Below are positions 9,190 to 17,836 of a DNA stretch of 64,000 nucleotides, in pieces. The position numbers were made by a program, and so were the translations under genes. Within the stretch, counting starts at the first letter, position 1. Each line of letters begins with the position of its first letter. Source of the stretch: a virus; the IMG/VR virus record IMGVR_UViG_3300008448_011250, positions 22,600 to 86,599 of that record; one strand, given 5' to 3'. Below the pieces are notes generated by a model. It did not search any database. It was not told where the DNA came from and saw nothing but the letters and a program-made list of their open reading frames with translations.

Positions 9190-10350
9190 ATGGCAAAAAG
9201 TAAAAGTAAACTGGAAATCGAGGACAGCTTAGCAAACACCCTTGCAGAATCAATCAACAAACAATTCAAAGGGCAATCGTTAAAAACTGCTTTCTTTTTA
9301 GCCGGCGATGATGATTCTCCTAGCAATGTTAAAGAATGGATTTCATCTGGTTGTGATTCTTTAGATTTAGCAATATCTAATAGACCACACGGAGGTTTTC
9401 CGGTAGGAAGAATAACTGAGATAACTGGATTGGAAGCATCGGGTAAATCTTTATTAGCATCACATACCTTAGCAGAAACACAAAAGAAAGGTGGCTTAGC
9501 TGTTTATATTGATACAGAAGCTGCAACTAGTAGTGAGTTTTTAACGGCTATTGGGGTTGATTTAAAAACCATGTTGTATGTCCCATTAGAGACAGTTGAG
9601 GAAATATTCGAAACAATTGAAACTATAGTTGAACAAGTCCGAAAGTCAGACAAAGATCGTTTAGTTACAATCATTGTTGACTCAATAATGGGTGCTTCAA
9701 CTAAAATTGAAATGTCTGCCGAATATGACAAAGATGGTTATGCAACATCAAAATCAATCATTTTATCAAAGGCAATGCGTAAAGTTACCAATTGGATTGC
9801 ACGAGAAAGAATTTGTCTCATATTTACCAATCAGTTACGTACCAAAATGGGAGTGTCTTTTGGCGACCAATGGACAACTGCAGGTGGTAAGGCAATTCCA
9901 TTCCACGCATCAGTTAGACTTCGTTTGAAAAATACAGGTATGATCAAAGCTAAAATAAATGGCGTTGAACAAGTTGTAGGAAGTAAAACAGAAGTACAAG
10001 TTGTTAAGAATCGTATGGGTCCACCACACCGCAAAGTTAATTACGAAATCTATTATGATAGCGGAATTGACAATTACGGTGGTTGGTTAGAAACTATGAA
10101 AAAGTTTGATTTAGTTAAACAATCTGGAGCACATTATACATTGGAAGATGTTGATATTATAACAGGCGAAAGTTTTGGCGAAATCAAATTTCAATCAAAG
10201 AATTTTATTGATAAGGTAATTGCATTACCAGAAGTAAAAGAACGGTTATATCAAAGAATTTGCGATGCATATATCTTCAAATACCAAGCAGGTATCGATG
10301 GCGGAATTGATGATGTAATAATCACTGATGAAGTTTATGATGAAGAATAA
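9190..10350 (+). CDS. uvsX: RecA/UvsX-type recombinase
   Basis: A 386-residue RecA-fold ATPase. Walker A GLEASGKS lies at ~79-86 and Walker B TIIVDSIMG at ~160-168; FTNQLRTKMG and the following GGKAIPFHASVRLRL match the loop 2/core strands of RecA-family proteins. It forms filaments on ssDNA and drives strand exchange and recombination-dependent replication. AAGGAG precedes the ATG by 6 bases. Length fits UvsX/RecA. Its 3' end overlaps the next gene by 23 bases. Confidence 0.9.
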   Translation: MAKSKSKLEIEDSLANTLAESINKQFKGQSLKTAFFLAGDDDSPSNVKEWISSGCDSLDLAISNRPHGGFPVGRITEITGLEASGKSLLASHTLAETQKKGGLAVYIDTEAATSSEFLTAIGVDLKTMLYVPLETVEEIFETIETIVEQVRKSDKDRLVTIIVDSIMGASTKIEMSAEYDKDGYATSKSIILSKAMRKVTNWIARERICLIFTNQLRTKMGVSFGDQWTTAGGKAIPFHASVRLRLKNTGMIKAKINGVEQVVGSKTEVQVVKNRMGPPHRKVNYEIYYDSGIDNYGGWLETMKKFDLVKQSGAHYTLEDVDIITGESFGEIKFQSKNFIDKVIALPEVKERLYQRICDAYIFKYQAGIDGGIDDVIITDEVYDEE

Positions 10351-11395
10351 GTATCAAGAATTATTCAAACAGTTACAACAAGAAAAAGGTTCAAATCCGT
10401 CTGCTCCAAATGATCATATCATGGTGGTGGACGGGTTGAACACCTTTATTCGAAGTTTTGGTGCAACGCCTGCTTATAATGAAGATGGCGACCATATTGG
10501 TGGTATTACTGGTTTTTTGTATTCAATAGGCAAAATTGTTAGAGATTTCAAACCAAGCAGATTAGTAATTGTATTTGATGGAAAAGGTGGAAATGCCCGC
10601 CGCAGAAAGATTTATGGAGATTACAAAGGTAATCGAGCTAATAAAACTAAATTGCGACGTCATGATCATCATGATTCTTCAATTGAAGATGAACAAGAAT
10701 CAATGCGACATCAATTTAGCAGATTAGTTTCTTATTTGGATAATTTGCCTGTTACGTTCATAGCTATGGATGGAATTGAAGCAGATGATGCAATTGCATA
10801 TATTGCTCAAATGTATGAAACGGAATGCAAAAAAATAACCATAGTATCCACAGATAGAGACTTTTATCAGTTAGTAGACGAACGAATTCAAGTTTGGTCT
10901 CCTATCAAAAAGAAAATGTATGACATACAAGCAGTGCACGATGAATTTGGAGTGCACCCTGCAAACATGGTTATTTATCGTACATTTACAGGCGATGCTT
11001 CAGACAACATTCCTGGGGTAAATGGAATAGGACCTAAAACTGTTTTAAAATTGATTCCAGAATTAGCAGATGCTGCCGAGTTTACAGTTGATGCATTATT
11101 TCAAAAAAGCAAAGACGCTTTAAAAGAATCTAAATCATATCAAAAGATATTGGATAATTCCAGCATCATTGAACAAAATTATCAACTCATGAATATCAAA
11201 TTGTTAGACATACCTGCACAAACAGCTAGCAAGATACGAGGCATCATGGAACAACCTATTAGCGAATTAAATCGTGCAGAGTTTCAACGTCTTTTCTATG
11301 AAGATAAGATGTGGGCAATTATGAAGAATTTACCAGAATGGTTAAACAATACTTGGTTATCTTTAAATGCTTTCGCAAAACAAACACAAAAATAA
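10328..11395 (+). CDS. 5'-3' exonuclease / RNase H (FEN family)
   Basis: A 355-residue FEN/XNI nuclease, equivalent to T4 RNase H, which removes Okazaki primers. Motifs in order: MVVDGLNTFIRSF (~33-45, first metal Asp), FDGKGGNARRRKIYGDYKGN (~79-98), GIEADDAIAY (~152-161, acidic cluster), STDRDFYQL (~177-185) and the DNA-binding helix-hairpin-helix GDASDNIPGVNGIGPKTVL (~222-240). It overlaps the recombinase; ATGs at 10328, 10337 and 10340 are possible starts. The next gene begins after an internal promoter. Confidence 0.9.
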   Translation: MKFMMKNKYQELFKQLQQEKGSNPSAPNDHIMVVDGLNTFIRSFGATPAYNEDGDHIGGITGFLYSIGKIVRDFKPSRLVIVFDGKGGNARRRKIYGDYKGNRANKTKLRRHDHHDSSIEDEQESMRHQFSRLVSYLDNLPVTFIAMDGIEADDAIAYIAQMYETECKKITIVSTDRDFYQLVDERIQVWSPIKKKMYDIQAVHDEFGVHPANMVIYRTFTGDASDNIPGVNGIGPKTVLKLIPELADAAEFTVDALFQKSKDALKESKSYQKILDNSSIIEQNYQLMNIKLLDIPAQTASKIRGIMEQPISELNRAEFQRLFYEDKMWAIMKNLPEWLNNTWLSLNAFAKQTQK

Positions 11396-11396
11396 T

Positions 11397-11424
11397 TTGA
11401 ATTTAACATTGTTTTTATTATAAT
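11397..11424 (+). promoter_or_regulatory. Class I promoter before the helicase gene
   Basis: TTGAAT (11397-11402), 16-base spacer, TATAAT (11419-11424), then only 6 bases to the ATG at 11431. No Shine-Dalgarno; a leaderless start is predicted. Confidence 0.6.
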
Positions 11425-11430
11425 GGTTAT

Positions 11431-12786
11431 ATGACAGATAAATTATCGGAATACGGTTATGGATTTCAAATAAAAACTATTGCAGCATTATTTACGGATA
11501 GGTCGTTTTTGCAACAAATTGCAGATATATTACGTCCTGATTATTTTGAATCAGATGCAAATAGTTGGTTATTAGAAGTAACATTACAACATTTTCAAGA
11601 ATACAAAACACCACCGTCAAAAGATGTGCTTAAAGTAAAAATTACAGAAATTGAAAATGATATATTAAAAACTGCAGTATTAGAACAACTTAAAGAAGTT
11701 TTCCGATACATGGAGTCAGACGATTTGTCTTTTGTAAAAGATGAGATTCTTCGTTTTTGTAAGAATCAAGAAATTAAGCGTGCCATTATGGATTCAGTTG
11801 GTTTACTCAAAATGGGTAACTATGATGAAATAAAAACCAAAATTGACGGAGCAATGAAAGCTGGAGCTGATACCAATATTGGATTAGATTACAAAGCAAA
11901 TATTTCAGCTCGATATGCAGAATCATCCCGACACACAATTACAACGGGTTGGGATGTTATTGATGACTTAATGGACGGAGGATTAGCACCGGGAGAATTA
12001 GGGGTAGTAATGGCTCCTGCAGGTATTGGTAAATCTTGGATGCTTATTAATATAGGTGCAAATGCAGTAAAAGCTGGCAAAATGGTAATACATTATACAT
12101 TGGAGCTTAACGAAAACTACGTAGGGCAAAGGTATGACTCCGTTTTAACAGGTATCAATGCACAGACTCTTAAGAATCACCAAGACACTGTAGAAGAACG
12201 TATGCGCACTCTATCCGGCAATTTGATAGTAAAATATTATCCAACCAAGTCAGTTAGCGTGTTAGGATTAAAGGCACATTTAGAAAAAACCATAATGATG
12301 GGACAGAAGCCAGATCTAGTAATAGTAGATTATGGTGACTTATTAAAAATTAATACAAAAAAGGATCGACATGAAGCACTTGAAGAACTATATGAAGAAC
12401 TCCGGGGGATGGCTGGAGAATATGAAATACCTGTTTGGACTGCATCTCAAGCTGGCCGTTCGGCGTTGGAAGAAGATGTTATCGAAGCTGACAAAATAGC
12501 CGGAGCATACGGAAAAGTAATGGTTGCAGACTTTTTAATGTCGCTTTCTAGAAAAGTGGAAGATAAAATGTCAGGCACAGGTAGAGGACATGTTATTAAG
12601 AATCGTTTCGGCCCAGATGGTATTACTTTGCCAAGTAAAATTAATACTAATAACGGACAATTTCAATTCTTCGAACCACAGACATCGCAGGGTAAACAAA
12701 CAACTCAAGTAATGAAAACAGGTGAGAACATGTTGAAGAAAAATTTAGCACAAAAGTTCAAAGATTTGGGCGGACAATTAGGATAA
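11431..12786 (+). CDS. Replicative DNA helicase, DnaB/gp41-like
   Basis: A 451-residue protein with a helical N-terminal domain (~1-160) and a RecA-type ATPase: TTGWDVIDDLMDGGLAPGEL (~170-189), Walker A APAGIGKSW (~194-202), LELNENYVGQRYDS and Walker B LVIVDYGDLL (~296-305), followed by TASQAGRSA. This is the DnaB/T4 gp41 arrangement, a hexameric 5'-3' helicase at the fork. No primase was found in this window. A terminator follows. Confidence 0.9.
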   Translation: MTDKLSEYGYGFQIKTIAALFTDRSFLQQIADILRPDYFESDANSWLLEVTLQHFQEYKTPPSKDVLKVKITEIENDILKTAVLEQLKEVFRYMESDDLSFVKDEILRFCKNQEIKRAIMDSVGLLKMGNYDEIKTKIDGAMKAGADTNIGLDYKANISARYAESSRHTITTGWDVIDDLMDGGLAPGELGVVMAPAGIGKSWMLINIGANAVKAGKMVIHYTLELNENYVGQRYDSVLTGINAQTLKNHQDTVEERMRTLSGNLIVKYYPTKSVSVLGLKAHLEKTIMMGQKPDLVIVDYGDLLKINTKKDRHEALEELYEELRGMAGEYEIPVWTASQAGRSALEEDVIEADKIAGAYGKVMVADFLMSLSRKVEDKMSGTGRGHVIKNRFGPDGITLPSKINTNNGQFQFFEPQTSQGKQTTQVMKTGENMLKKNLAQKFKDLGGQLG

Positions 12787-12791
12787 AAACA

Positions 12792-12799
12792 TATTTATA
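12792..12799 (+). promoter_or_regulatory. Class II TATTTATW box directly before a terminator
   Basis: TATTTATA 5 bases after the helicase stop. The terminator stem begins only 9 bases further on, so if this is a promoter its main product would be a very short RNA. See the finding for this site. Confidence 0.35.
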
Positions 12800-12807
12800 T
12801 AAAATTA

Positions 12808-12838
12808 GGCACGGATGGAATACTCCGGCCTTTTTTTA
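12808..12838 (+). terminator. Rho-independent terminator after the helicase gene
   Basis: GGC-A-CGGA (12808-12815) can pair with TCCG-GCC (12824-12830) across an 8-base loop with one bulged A, followed immediately by seven T. It separates the helicase and RNR genes and lies over an upstream in-frame ATG (12815), which is why that ATG was rejected as the RNR start. Confidence 0.7.
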
Positions 12839-12880
12839 TCTAAAAAAATTAAGTTAACAAACATTCAAAGGATTTATGCA

Positions 12881-14737
12881 ATGGAGATTTCAAATCAAAT
12901 TTTAAGTGAAATTACAGTGTACATGAAGTATGCTAAGTATGTTCCCGAACTCAATCGTCGAGAAACATGGGAAGAATTAGTTACAAGAAACAAAGAGATG
13001 CATCAGAAAAAATATCCCGCATTAGTGCAGGAAATTGAAACGGCGTATCAATATGTTTACAATAAGAAAATATTACCTTCAATGCGTAGTTTGCAATTTG
13101 GAGGAAAACCAATTGAAATTTCTCCGAACCGTATTTACAATTGTGCTTATTTGCCAATTGATGATTACAGAGCATTTGGTGAGGCAATGTTTCTACTTTT
13201 AGGCGGTACAGGTGTTGGATATTCAGTTCAAACACATCATGTAGAAAAATTACCAGAGATTCGCAAACCAAATCCTAAGAAAACACGAAGATTCTTGATT
13301 GCAGATTCAATTGAAGGTTGGGCAGATGCAGTTAAAGCTCTTGTTAAATCTTATTTCGAAGGTGGCTCAACGTTTAATTTTGATTTCTCTGATATTCGTC
13401 CAAAAGGAGCAAGATTAGTAACATCAGGAGGAAAAGCTCCAGGGCCACAACCACTTAAGGAATGTTTAATTAAATTAGCAGGAATATTAGATGCAAAAGA
13501 AGATGGCGACAAATTATCAGCGATTGAAGTGCACGATATGGTATGCCACGTTGCGGATGCGGTATTGGCAGGAGGTATTAGACGTGCGGCCCTTATTAGC
13601 TTGTTTAGTGCCGATGATGAAGAAATGATTGCATGTAAATCAGGCAATTGGTGGGAAACAAATCCACAAAGAGGTCGTGCTAACAATTCAGCAACATTGA
13701 TGCGTCACAAATTAACAAAAGAATTCTTTATGGATCTTTGGAAACGTGTTGAATTGTCAGGAGCAGGAGAACCAGGAATCTATTTAACTAACGATAAAGA
13801 TTGGGGAACTAACCCATGTTGCGAAATTGCACTACGTCCTTTCCAATTCTGTAATTTATGTGAAGTAAATGCATCAGATATTGAATCACAAGAAGATTTA
13901 GAAGCACGTGTTAAGGCAGCAGCATTTATCGGAACACTTCAAGCAGGTTACACTGATTTTCATTACCTTCGTCCAATTTGGAAACGCACAACTGAAAAAG
14001 ATGCTTTAATTGGAGTATCAATGACAGGAATCGGTTCTGGCACAGTATTGGGTTATGATATGAAAGCTGCGGCAAAAGCTGTTAAAGAAGAAAATGAAAG
14101 AGTTGCAAAACTTATTGGAATTAATAAATCAGCCCGAACTACAACGGTTAAGCCAGCTGGAACAACTTCATTAGCATTAGGAACATCATCAGGTATTCAC
14201 GCTTGGCACAATGATTACTATGTAAGAAGAATACGCGTTGGAAAGAATGAAGCAATTTATTCATACTTGGCAATTAATCACCCAGAGTTAGTTGAAGATG
14301 AATATTTCCGTCCACACGATACTGCAGTTATTTCTATTCCACAAAAGTCACCGGAAGGAGCTATTCTAAGAACAGAATCACCATTTGCTTTATTGGAACG
14401 AATTAAAAAAGTGCACTTAGAGTGGGTTAAACCGGGACATAGAAGCGGAAACAATACACACAATGTATCAGCAACAGTTTCGCTTAAAGCAGATGAATGG
14501 GAATTGGCAGGAGAATGGATGTGGACAAACAGAGATCATTATAATGGATTATCAGTTTTACCATATGATGGAGGAACTTACACTCAAGCACCATTTGAAG
14601 ATATTACTCAAGAACAATATGAATCAATGTTAAAATCATTAACGGATATTGATTTAAGTCAAGTTGTTGAATTAGATGATAACACTGACCTGTCAGGCGA
14701 ATTAGCTTGTGCAGGCGGAGCGTGCGAGATAAAGTAA
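12881..14737 (+). CDS. Ribonucleotide reductase, class II (B12-dependent)
   Basis: A 618-residue enzyme that reduces ribonucleotides to deoxyribonucleotides using adenosylcobalamin. Seen: IYNCAYLPIDD, LLGGTGVGYSVQ, GGIRRAALISLFS, the catalytic region NPCCEIALRPFQFCNLCEVN and TVKPAGTTSLALGTSSGIH, with the C-terminal redox tail ACAGGACEIK. These match monomeric class II reductases and there is no NrdB partner nearby. ATG 12881 is preferred (AAAGG 9 bases upstream); an in-frame ATG at 12815 lies in the terminator. A phage thioredoxin at 17833 could be its reductant. Its stop overlaps the next ATG (TAATG). Confidence 0.88.
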   Translation: MEISNQILSEITVYMKYAKYVPELNRRETWEELVTRNKEMHQKKYPALVQEIETAYQYVYNKKILPSMRSLQFGGKPIEISPNRIYNCAYLPIDDYRAFGEAMFLLLGGTGVGYSVQTHHVEKLPEIRKPNPKKTRRFLIADSIEGWADAVKALVKSYFEGGSTFNFDFSDIRPKGARLVTSGGKAPGPQPLKECLIKLAGILDAKEDGDKLSAIEVHDMVCHVADAVLAGGIRRAALISLFSADDEEMIACKSGNWWETNPQRGRANNSATLMRHKLTKEFFMDLWKRVELSGAGEPGIYLTNDKDWGTNPCCEIALRPFQFCNLCEVNASDIESQEDLEARVKAAAFIGTLQAGYTDFHYLRPIWKRTTEKDALIGVSMTGIGSGTVLGYDMKAAAKAVKEENERVAKLIGINKSARTTTVKPAGTTSLALGTSSGIHAWHNDYYVRRIRVGKNEAIYSYLAINHPELVEDEYFRPHDTAVISIPQKSPEGAILRTESPFALLERIKKVHLEWVKPGHRSGNNTHNVSATVSLKADEWELAGEWMWTNRDHYNGLSVLPYDGGTYTQAPFEDITQEQYESMLKSLTDIDLSQVVELDDNTDLSGELACAGGACEIK

Positions 14738-14952
14738 TGATACATTCGGCATCAAAAGATTGGATACAACAACTGTATGTGAAGGAGTTTGGCAACAAGC
14801 TCCTTCCTACAGACTTTTACTATGAAAATGGGTATCGAGTAATGACTGAATCATATCACAAAAGAAGAGGGACATGTTGCGGAAATGGTTGTCGACATTG
14901 TCCGTATGAACCTGCACATAAAAAAGGCAATACGACTTTGAAATCCGAATAA
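14737..14952 (+). CDS. Small Cys-rich protein, DUF5522-like
   Basis: A 71-residue protein starting at the ATG that overlaps the RNR stop; a longer frame from 14707 would run inside the RNR gene. It contains FYYENGYRVMTESYHKRRG followed by CCGNGCRHCPY, the Cys/His cluster characteristic of the uncharacterised DUF5522 family, probably a small metal-binding protein. Its coupling to the RNR suggests, without proof, a link to nucleotide or cofactor metabolism. A class I promoter begins in its last codons. Confidence 0.75.
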   Translation: MIHSASKDWIQQLYVKEFGNKLLPTDFYYENGYRVMTESYHKRRGTCCGNGCRHCPYEPAHKKGNTTLKSE

Positions 14953-14965
14953 ATTTTATTATATT
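14938..14965 (+). promoter_or_regulatory. Class I promoter before folE
   Basis: TTGAAA (14938-14943), 16-base spacer, TATATT (14960-14965); ATG at 14983 follows after 17 bases with only a weak AAG-rich ribosome site. It would drive the deazaguanine pathway genes. Confidence 0.55.
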
Positions 14966-14982
14966 AGAAATAAGATTAAGTT

Positions 14983-15684
14983 ATGACAAAAGAACAAAGA
15001 AAAAATTTAGAATTAGTTAAATCTGGTTTTGCTAACGGTATTTCAACGCAACTAGCAACTAAACAAGCAATGTTCGGCCCAGATGCTGAATTAACTCAAG
15101 AAGAAAAACAAGCAATTATTGATGATGCTGCATTTTATTATGGAGAATTTCTTCGTGCATTAGGTGTAGCTTGGGAACAAGATCCTAATTCAGACAATAC
15201 TCCACGCAGAGTTGCAAAGGCATACGTAAATGATTTATGGAAAGGTCGTTATGAGCCAATGTCTAATATTACTTCATTTCCAAGTGATGGTTATGATGGT
15301 ATTGTGTTTGAAGGCGGTATTCCATTAACATCAATGTGTAGTCATCACCACCAGACAATTGAAGGATTAGTTCATATTGCATATATTCCGGCAGAGAATG
15401 GTAATGTAGTAGGTTTAAGTAAATTGAATAGAGTTGTAGAACACTTTGGTAGAAGAGGTGCAATTCAAGAACAATTGACAGTAGCAATTCAACACGCAGT
15501 TGACGAACTAATTACTGACAATAAAGGAGTAGCAGTTATGATTGAAGCAACTCATAATTGTGTATCATGTAGAGGTGTTAAGCATCGTGGTGCTTCAATG
15601 AAGACAGCAAAATTATCTGGAGCATTCTTGGAAGATGGCAATGCGAGATCAGAATTTTATCAATTCGTAAAAGGTTATAATTAA
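14983..15684 (+). CDS. folE: GTP cyclohydrolase I
   Basis: A 233-residue enzyme converting GTP to dihydroneopterin triphosphate, the first step toward 7-deazaguanines (and folate). The zinc and active-site signatures are present: MCSHHHQTIEG (~111-121; zinc Cys and catalytic His), GLSKLNRVVEHFGRR (~145-159), QEQLT and EATHNCVSCRGVKH (~188-201; second zinc Cys). The last bases overlap the queD start (TAATG). With QueD, QueE and DpdA it points to phage DNA modification. Confidence 0.93.
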   Translation: MTKEQRKNLELVKSGFANGISTQLATKQAMFGPDAELTQEEKQAIIDDAAFYYGEFLRALGVAWEQDPNSDNTPRRVAKAYVNDLWKGRYEPMSNITSFPSDGYDGIVFEGGIPLTSMCSHHHQTIEGLVHIAYIPAENGNVVGLSKLNRVVEHFGRRGAIQEQLTVAIQHAVDELITDNKGVAVMIEATHNCVSCRGVKHRGASMKTAKLSGAFLEDGNARSEFYQFVKGYN

Positions 15685-16286
15685 TGGCTGATTGGGACGC
15701 ATTGAATGCAGAATTAGATACTGCATTAGATTCAATGACTCATGAAGATTGGTTACAATGGAAAAATATGTCTATTATAGATTGGGAATTACACCAAAAA
15801 CTTATGCAAAAGAAAAGTAAAATGAAAAAGTTTAAGTCAACAAAATTATTTGATGGTTATTCTGCTTGTTTTAGACAATGGCGAGCAGAAGATACGCATT
15901 GCAAATTCTTACATGGGTATGCAGTATCATTTCGAGTATGGTTCGAAGGTGATTTAGATCATCGCAATTGGGTATTTGATTTCGGAGGAATGAAACGTGC
16001 AAAAACGCAAATTGCAGGTATGTCTCCGAAAGATTACTTTGCGTGGCTATTAGATCACACTACGATTGTATCTGTCGATGATCCATACTTAAAGACATTC
16101 GAACAAATGCATGAAGATGGTATTATCCAATTGCGAATATTAGCAAACGTTGGTTGCGAAAAGTTTGCAGAACATTTATACAATGTAATCAATATATTCT
16201 TATTACAAGAAACCGAAGGTAGAGTTAAGGCAACAAAAGTAGAAGTATATGAACACGAAAGAAATTCGGCAAGTTATGGAGAATAA
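15684..16286 (+). CDS. queD: QueD-type 6-carboxytetrahydropterin synthase, variant ligands
   Basis: A 200-residue T-fold protein with a ~50-residue extra N-terminus. The core runs FDGYSACFRQW (~56-66), THCKFLHGYAVSF (~71-83), NWVFDFGGMK (~95-104), WLLDHTTI (~121-128) and VEVYEHERNS (~187-196). It should convert dihydroneopterin triphosphate to 6-carboxytetrahydropterin. The nucleophile Cys73 is present, but two of the family's three zinc histidines are replaced: the first is Cys62 and the second of the HGH pair is Tyr79. It may use an altered metal site. It sits in a folE-queD-queE run. Confidence 0.85.
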   Translation: MADWDALNAELDTALDSMTHEDWLQWKNMSIIDWELHQKLMQKKSKMKKFKSTKLFDGYSACFRQWRAEDTHCKFLHGYAVSFRVWFEGDLDHRNWVFDFGGMKRAKTQIAGMSPKDYFAWLLDHTTIVSVDDPYLKTFEQMHEDGIIQLRILANVGCEKFAEHLYNVINIFLLQETEGRVKATKVEVYEHERNSASYGE

Positions 16287-16395
16287 AAAGAGAAATATAA
16301 TAAATATTGATTTAAGTGGTTGTAAAAACATGAAGGAATGTGCTAAAGCAATTGATATGATCTTATCTGGTAAAATTAAAATTACAATACAATAG
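16276..16395 (+). CDS. Small ORF overlapping the end of queD (39 aa)
   Basis: ATG at 16276 to TAG at 16393-16395, in a different frame from queD, overlapping it by 11 bases and filling most of the gap before the next gene. It encodes a compact lysine-rich peptide with the core IDLSGCKNMKECAKAIDMI. The end-to-end fit supports a real gene, but there is no clear ribosome site. Function unknown. Confidence 0.4.
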   Translation: MENKKRNIINIDLSGCKNMKECAKAIDMILSGKIKITIQ

Positions 16396-16400
16396 ACAAA

Positions 16401-16781
16401 ATGAAAAATAATGAAGAGATATATGTATCACTTTATGAGTATTTAGGTAAAGGTTCTGGTGGTACTAATATTGGTCGAGAAGTAACGGCAGAAGCTGTTA
16501 AACAAGGCGTTGATATCAAATGGAGAACTCTACCTAAAGAAGCACAACGTCCGGAATATACTCAAGTACAAATATATCCAATATCATTTTTGGATTCATA
16601 TTTTGCTAATGATCCGACTGTAGGTAATGTTGAAATAGATCGAACTCCATTAGTACGTCGTTCCGAATTGCTTAAATTGCAGCAACGACTACAAGAACTT
16701 GAGGCTAAATTTGACGCCGTAATTAAAAAATTAGATGTACCAACAACCAAATTAGAAGATGACTATGACCTCCCATTCTAA
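16401..16781 (+). CDS. Small protein with coiled coil and SSB-like acidic tip
   Basis: A 126-residue protein of unknown function. Residues ~85-115 (RRSELLKLQQRLQELEAKF) are a predicted coiled coil. The C-terminus is LEDDYDLPF, very like the bacterial SSB tail (DDDIPF/DDDLPF) that recruits replication and repair proteins. The phage's own SSB ends differently (DDLFNS). It overlaps queE by 23 bases, so it is co-transcribed with the deazaguanine genes. A docking role is an inference from the tail alone. Confidence 0.6.
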   Translation: MKNNEEIYVSLYEYLGKGSGGTNIGREVTAEAVKQGVDIKWRTLPKEAQRPEYTQVQIYPISFLDSYFANDPTVGNVEIDRTPLVRRSELLKLQQRLQELEAKFDAVIKKLDVPTTKLEDDYDLPF

Positions 16782-17547
16782 AAGAATTACAGATTACAAC
16801 AAAACATTGCCCATAGTAGAATTGTATAGATGTGTACAATCAGAAGGCTCTCGCTTTGGCAGACCTACTATTGCAGTTAGAACTACGGGTTGCACTCATC
16901 GATGCTATTTTGGCGAAGGTGGTTGGTGCGATTCTTGGTATACTAGTATTCACCCGGAGAAAGGCACATTTACTTTCAATGACATCATAAAGATATATGA
17001 CGAAAATCCGCATATCAAAGAAATGATGTTAACTGGAGGTTCTCCAACAATGCATCCAGCATTGGTAAATGAATTGACACACTTTGCACATGAAAGAGAC
17101 ATTCTTATCACTATTGAAACTGAAGGCTCACATTTTATTGCTACTGATTATCCTATCGGCTTATTATCTATTAGCCCTAAGTTTAATAATAGTGTACCCG
17201 TTGTGGGCGTTGCTACGCCGCAGGGCACTATCACGGATTCAAAGATGGTATCCCAACATAACAAGTTTAGATTGAATTACACAGCAATCAATGAAATGAT
17301 ATCATATCATACAGATTATCATTATAAGCCAGTATGGGATGGTACAGAAGAAAATTTGCGAGAAATTGAAGAAGCTCGCATATTCCTAGATATTCCAAAG
17401 GAAAAAACATACATTATGCCAGCAGGAGATACCAGAGAAGAATTAATTAAAATGTATCCCGTAGTATTTGAAATGTGTGCCGAACATGGATATAACATGA
17501 CAGGTAGAGACCATATTATTGCATATGATACTAAAAGAGGCGTGTAA
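16759..17547 (+). CDS. queE: 7-carboxy-7-deazaguanine synthase (radical SAM)
   Basis: A 262-residue radical SAM enzyme converting 6-carboxytetrahydropterin to 7-carboxy-7-deazaguanine. VELYRCVQSEGSRFGRPTIAVR (~16-37) matches the substrate/Mg region and GCTHRCYFGEGGWC (~41-54) supplies the iron-sulfur cysteines as CX3CX7C rather than the common CX3CX2C, a spacing variation known in QueE-type enzymes. MMLTGGSPTMHP (~92-103) is the SAM-binding GGE-like segment with Ser in place of Glu. ATG 16759 or 16765 could be the start. Confidence 0.85.
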   Translation: MTMTSHSKRITDYNKTLPIVELYRCVQSEGSRFGRPTIAVRTTGCTHRCYFGEGGWCDSWYTSIHPEKGTFTFNDIIKIYDENPHIKEMMLTGGSPTMHPALVNELTHFAHERDILITIETEGSHFIATDYPIGLLSISPKFNNSVPVVGVATPQGTITDSKMVSQHNKFRLNYTAINEMISYHTDYHYKPVWDGTEENLREIEEARIFLDIPKEKTYIMPAGDTREELIKMYPVVFEMCAEHGYNMTGRDHIIAYDTKRGV

Positions 17548-17573
17548 ACTAACAACTTAAAATAAAGGAAAAA

Positions 17574-17780
17574 ATGGAAGAACAAATAAAACCATTAGAA
17601 GAACAAAATCTTAAGATTAGAATTCAAATTTTAGATGTTGAAGATAATGTACTTATATCATCGGTAATAAGTCAAATGATGGTACATAATTTAAACGTTT
17701 ATCATGGCGTCAGTGGGGTAGATCAAGCATACAATTTATTATTAGATGAATTATCCAAAAAACAGTCTATAGAAAAATGA
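17574..17780 (+). CDS. Unknown 68-residue protein
   Basis: Starts after AATAAAGGAAAAA, a good Shine-Dalgarno. It is acidic and probably alpha/beta (IQILDVEDNVLISSVIS, then an amphipathic C-terminal helix). No recognised domain. It lies between queE and thioredoxin in the same run; its stop overlaps a tiny ORF that leads into the thioredoxin gene. Confidence 0.55.
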   Translation: MEEQIKPLEEQNLKIRIQILDVEDNVLISSVISQMMVHNLNVYHGVSGVDQAYNLLLDELSKKQSIEK

Positions 17781-17836
17781 ATTGGACAATAACAACAACG
17801 TTTGGAGACGTTAAAATAATTTACGAGATAAAATGA
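17777..17836 (+). CDS. 19-codon ORF linking two genes by ATGA overlaps
   Basis: ATG at 17777 overlaps the previous stop and its TGA (17834-17836) overlaps the ATG of the thioredoxin gene, so it exactly bridges the 52-base gap. It may be a translational-coupling leader rather than a functional peptide, or simply chance. Confidence 0.25.
   Translation: MNWTITTTFGDVKIIYEIK

Noticed and set aside
12815-12880. In-frame ATG at 12815 as start of the ribonucleotide reductase
   Set aside because: It lies inside a Rho-independent terminator hairpin, has no ribosome site, and adds residues unlike the family N-terminus; ATG 12881 has AAAGG upstream.
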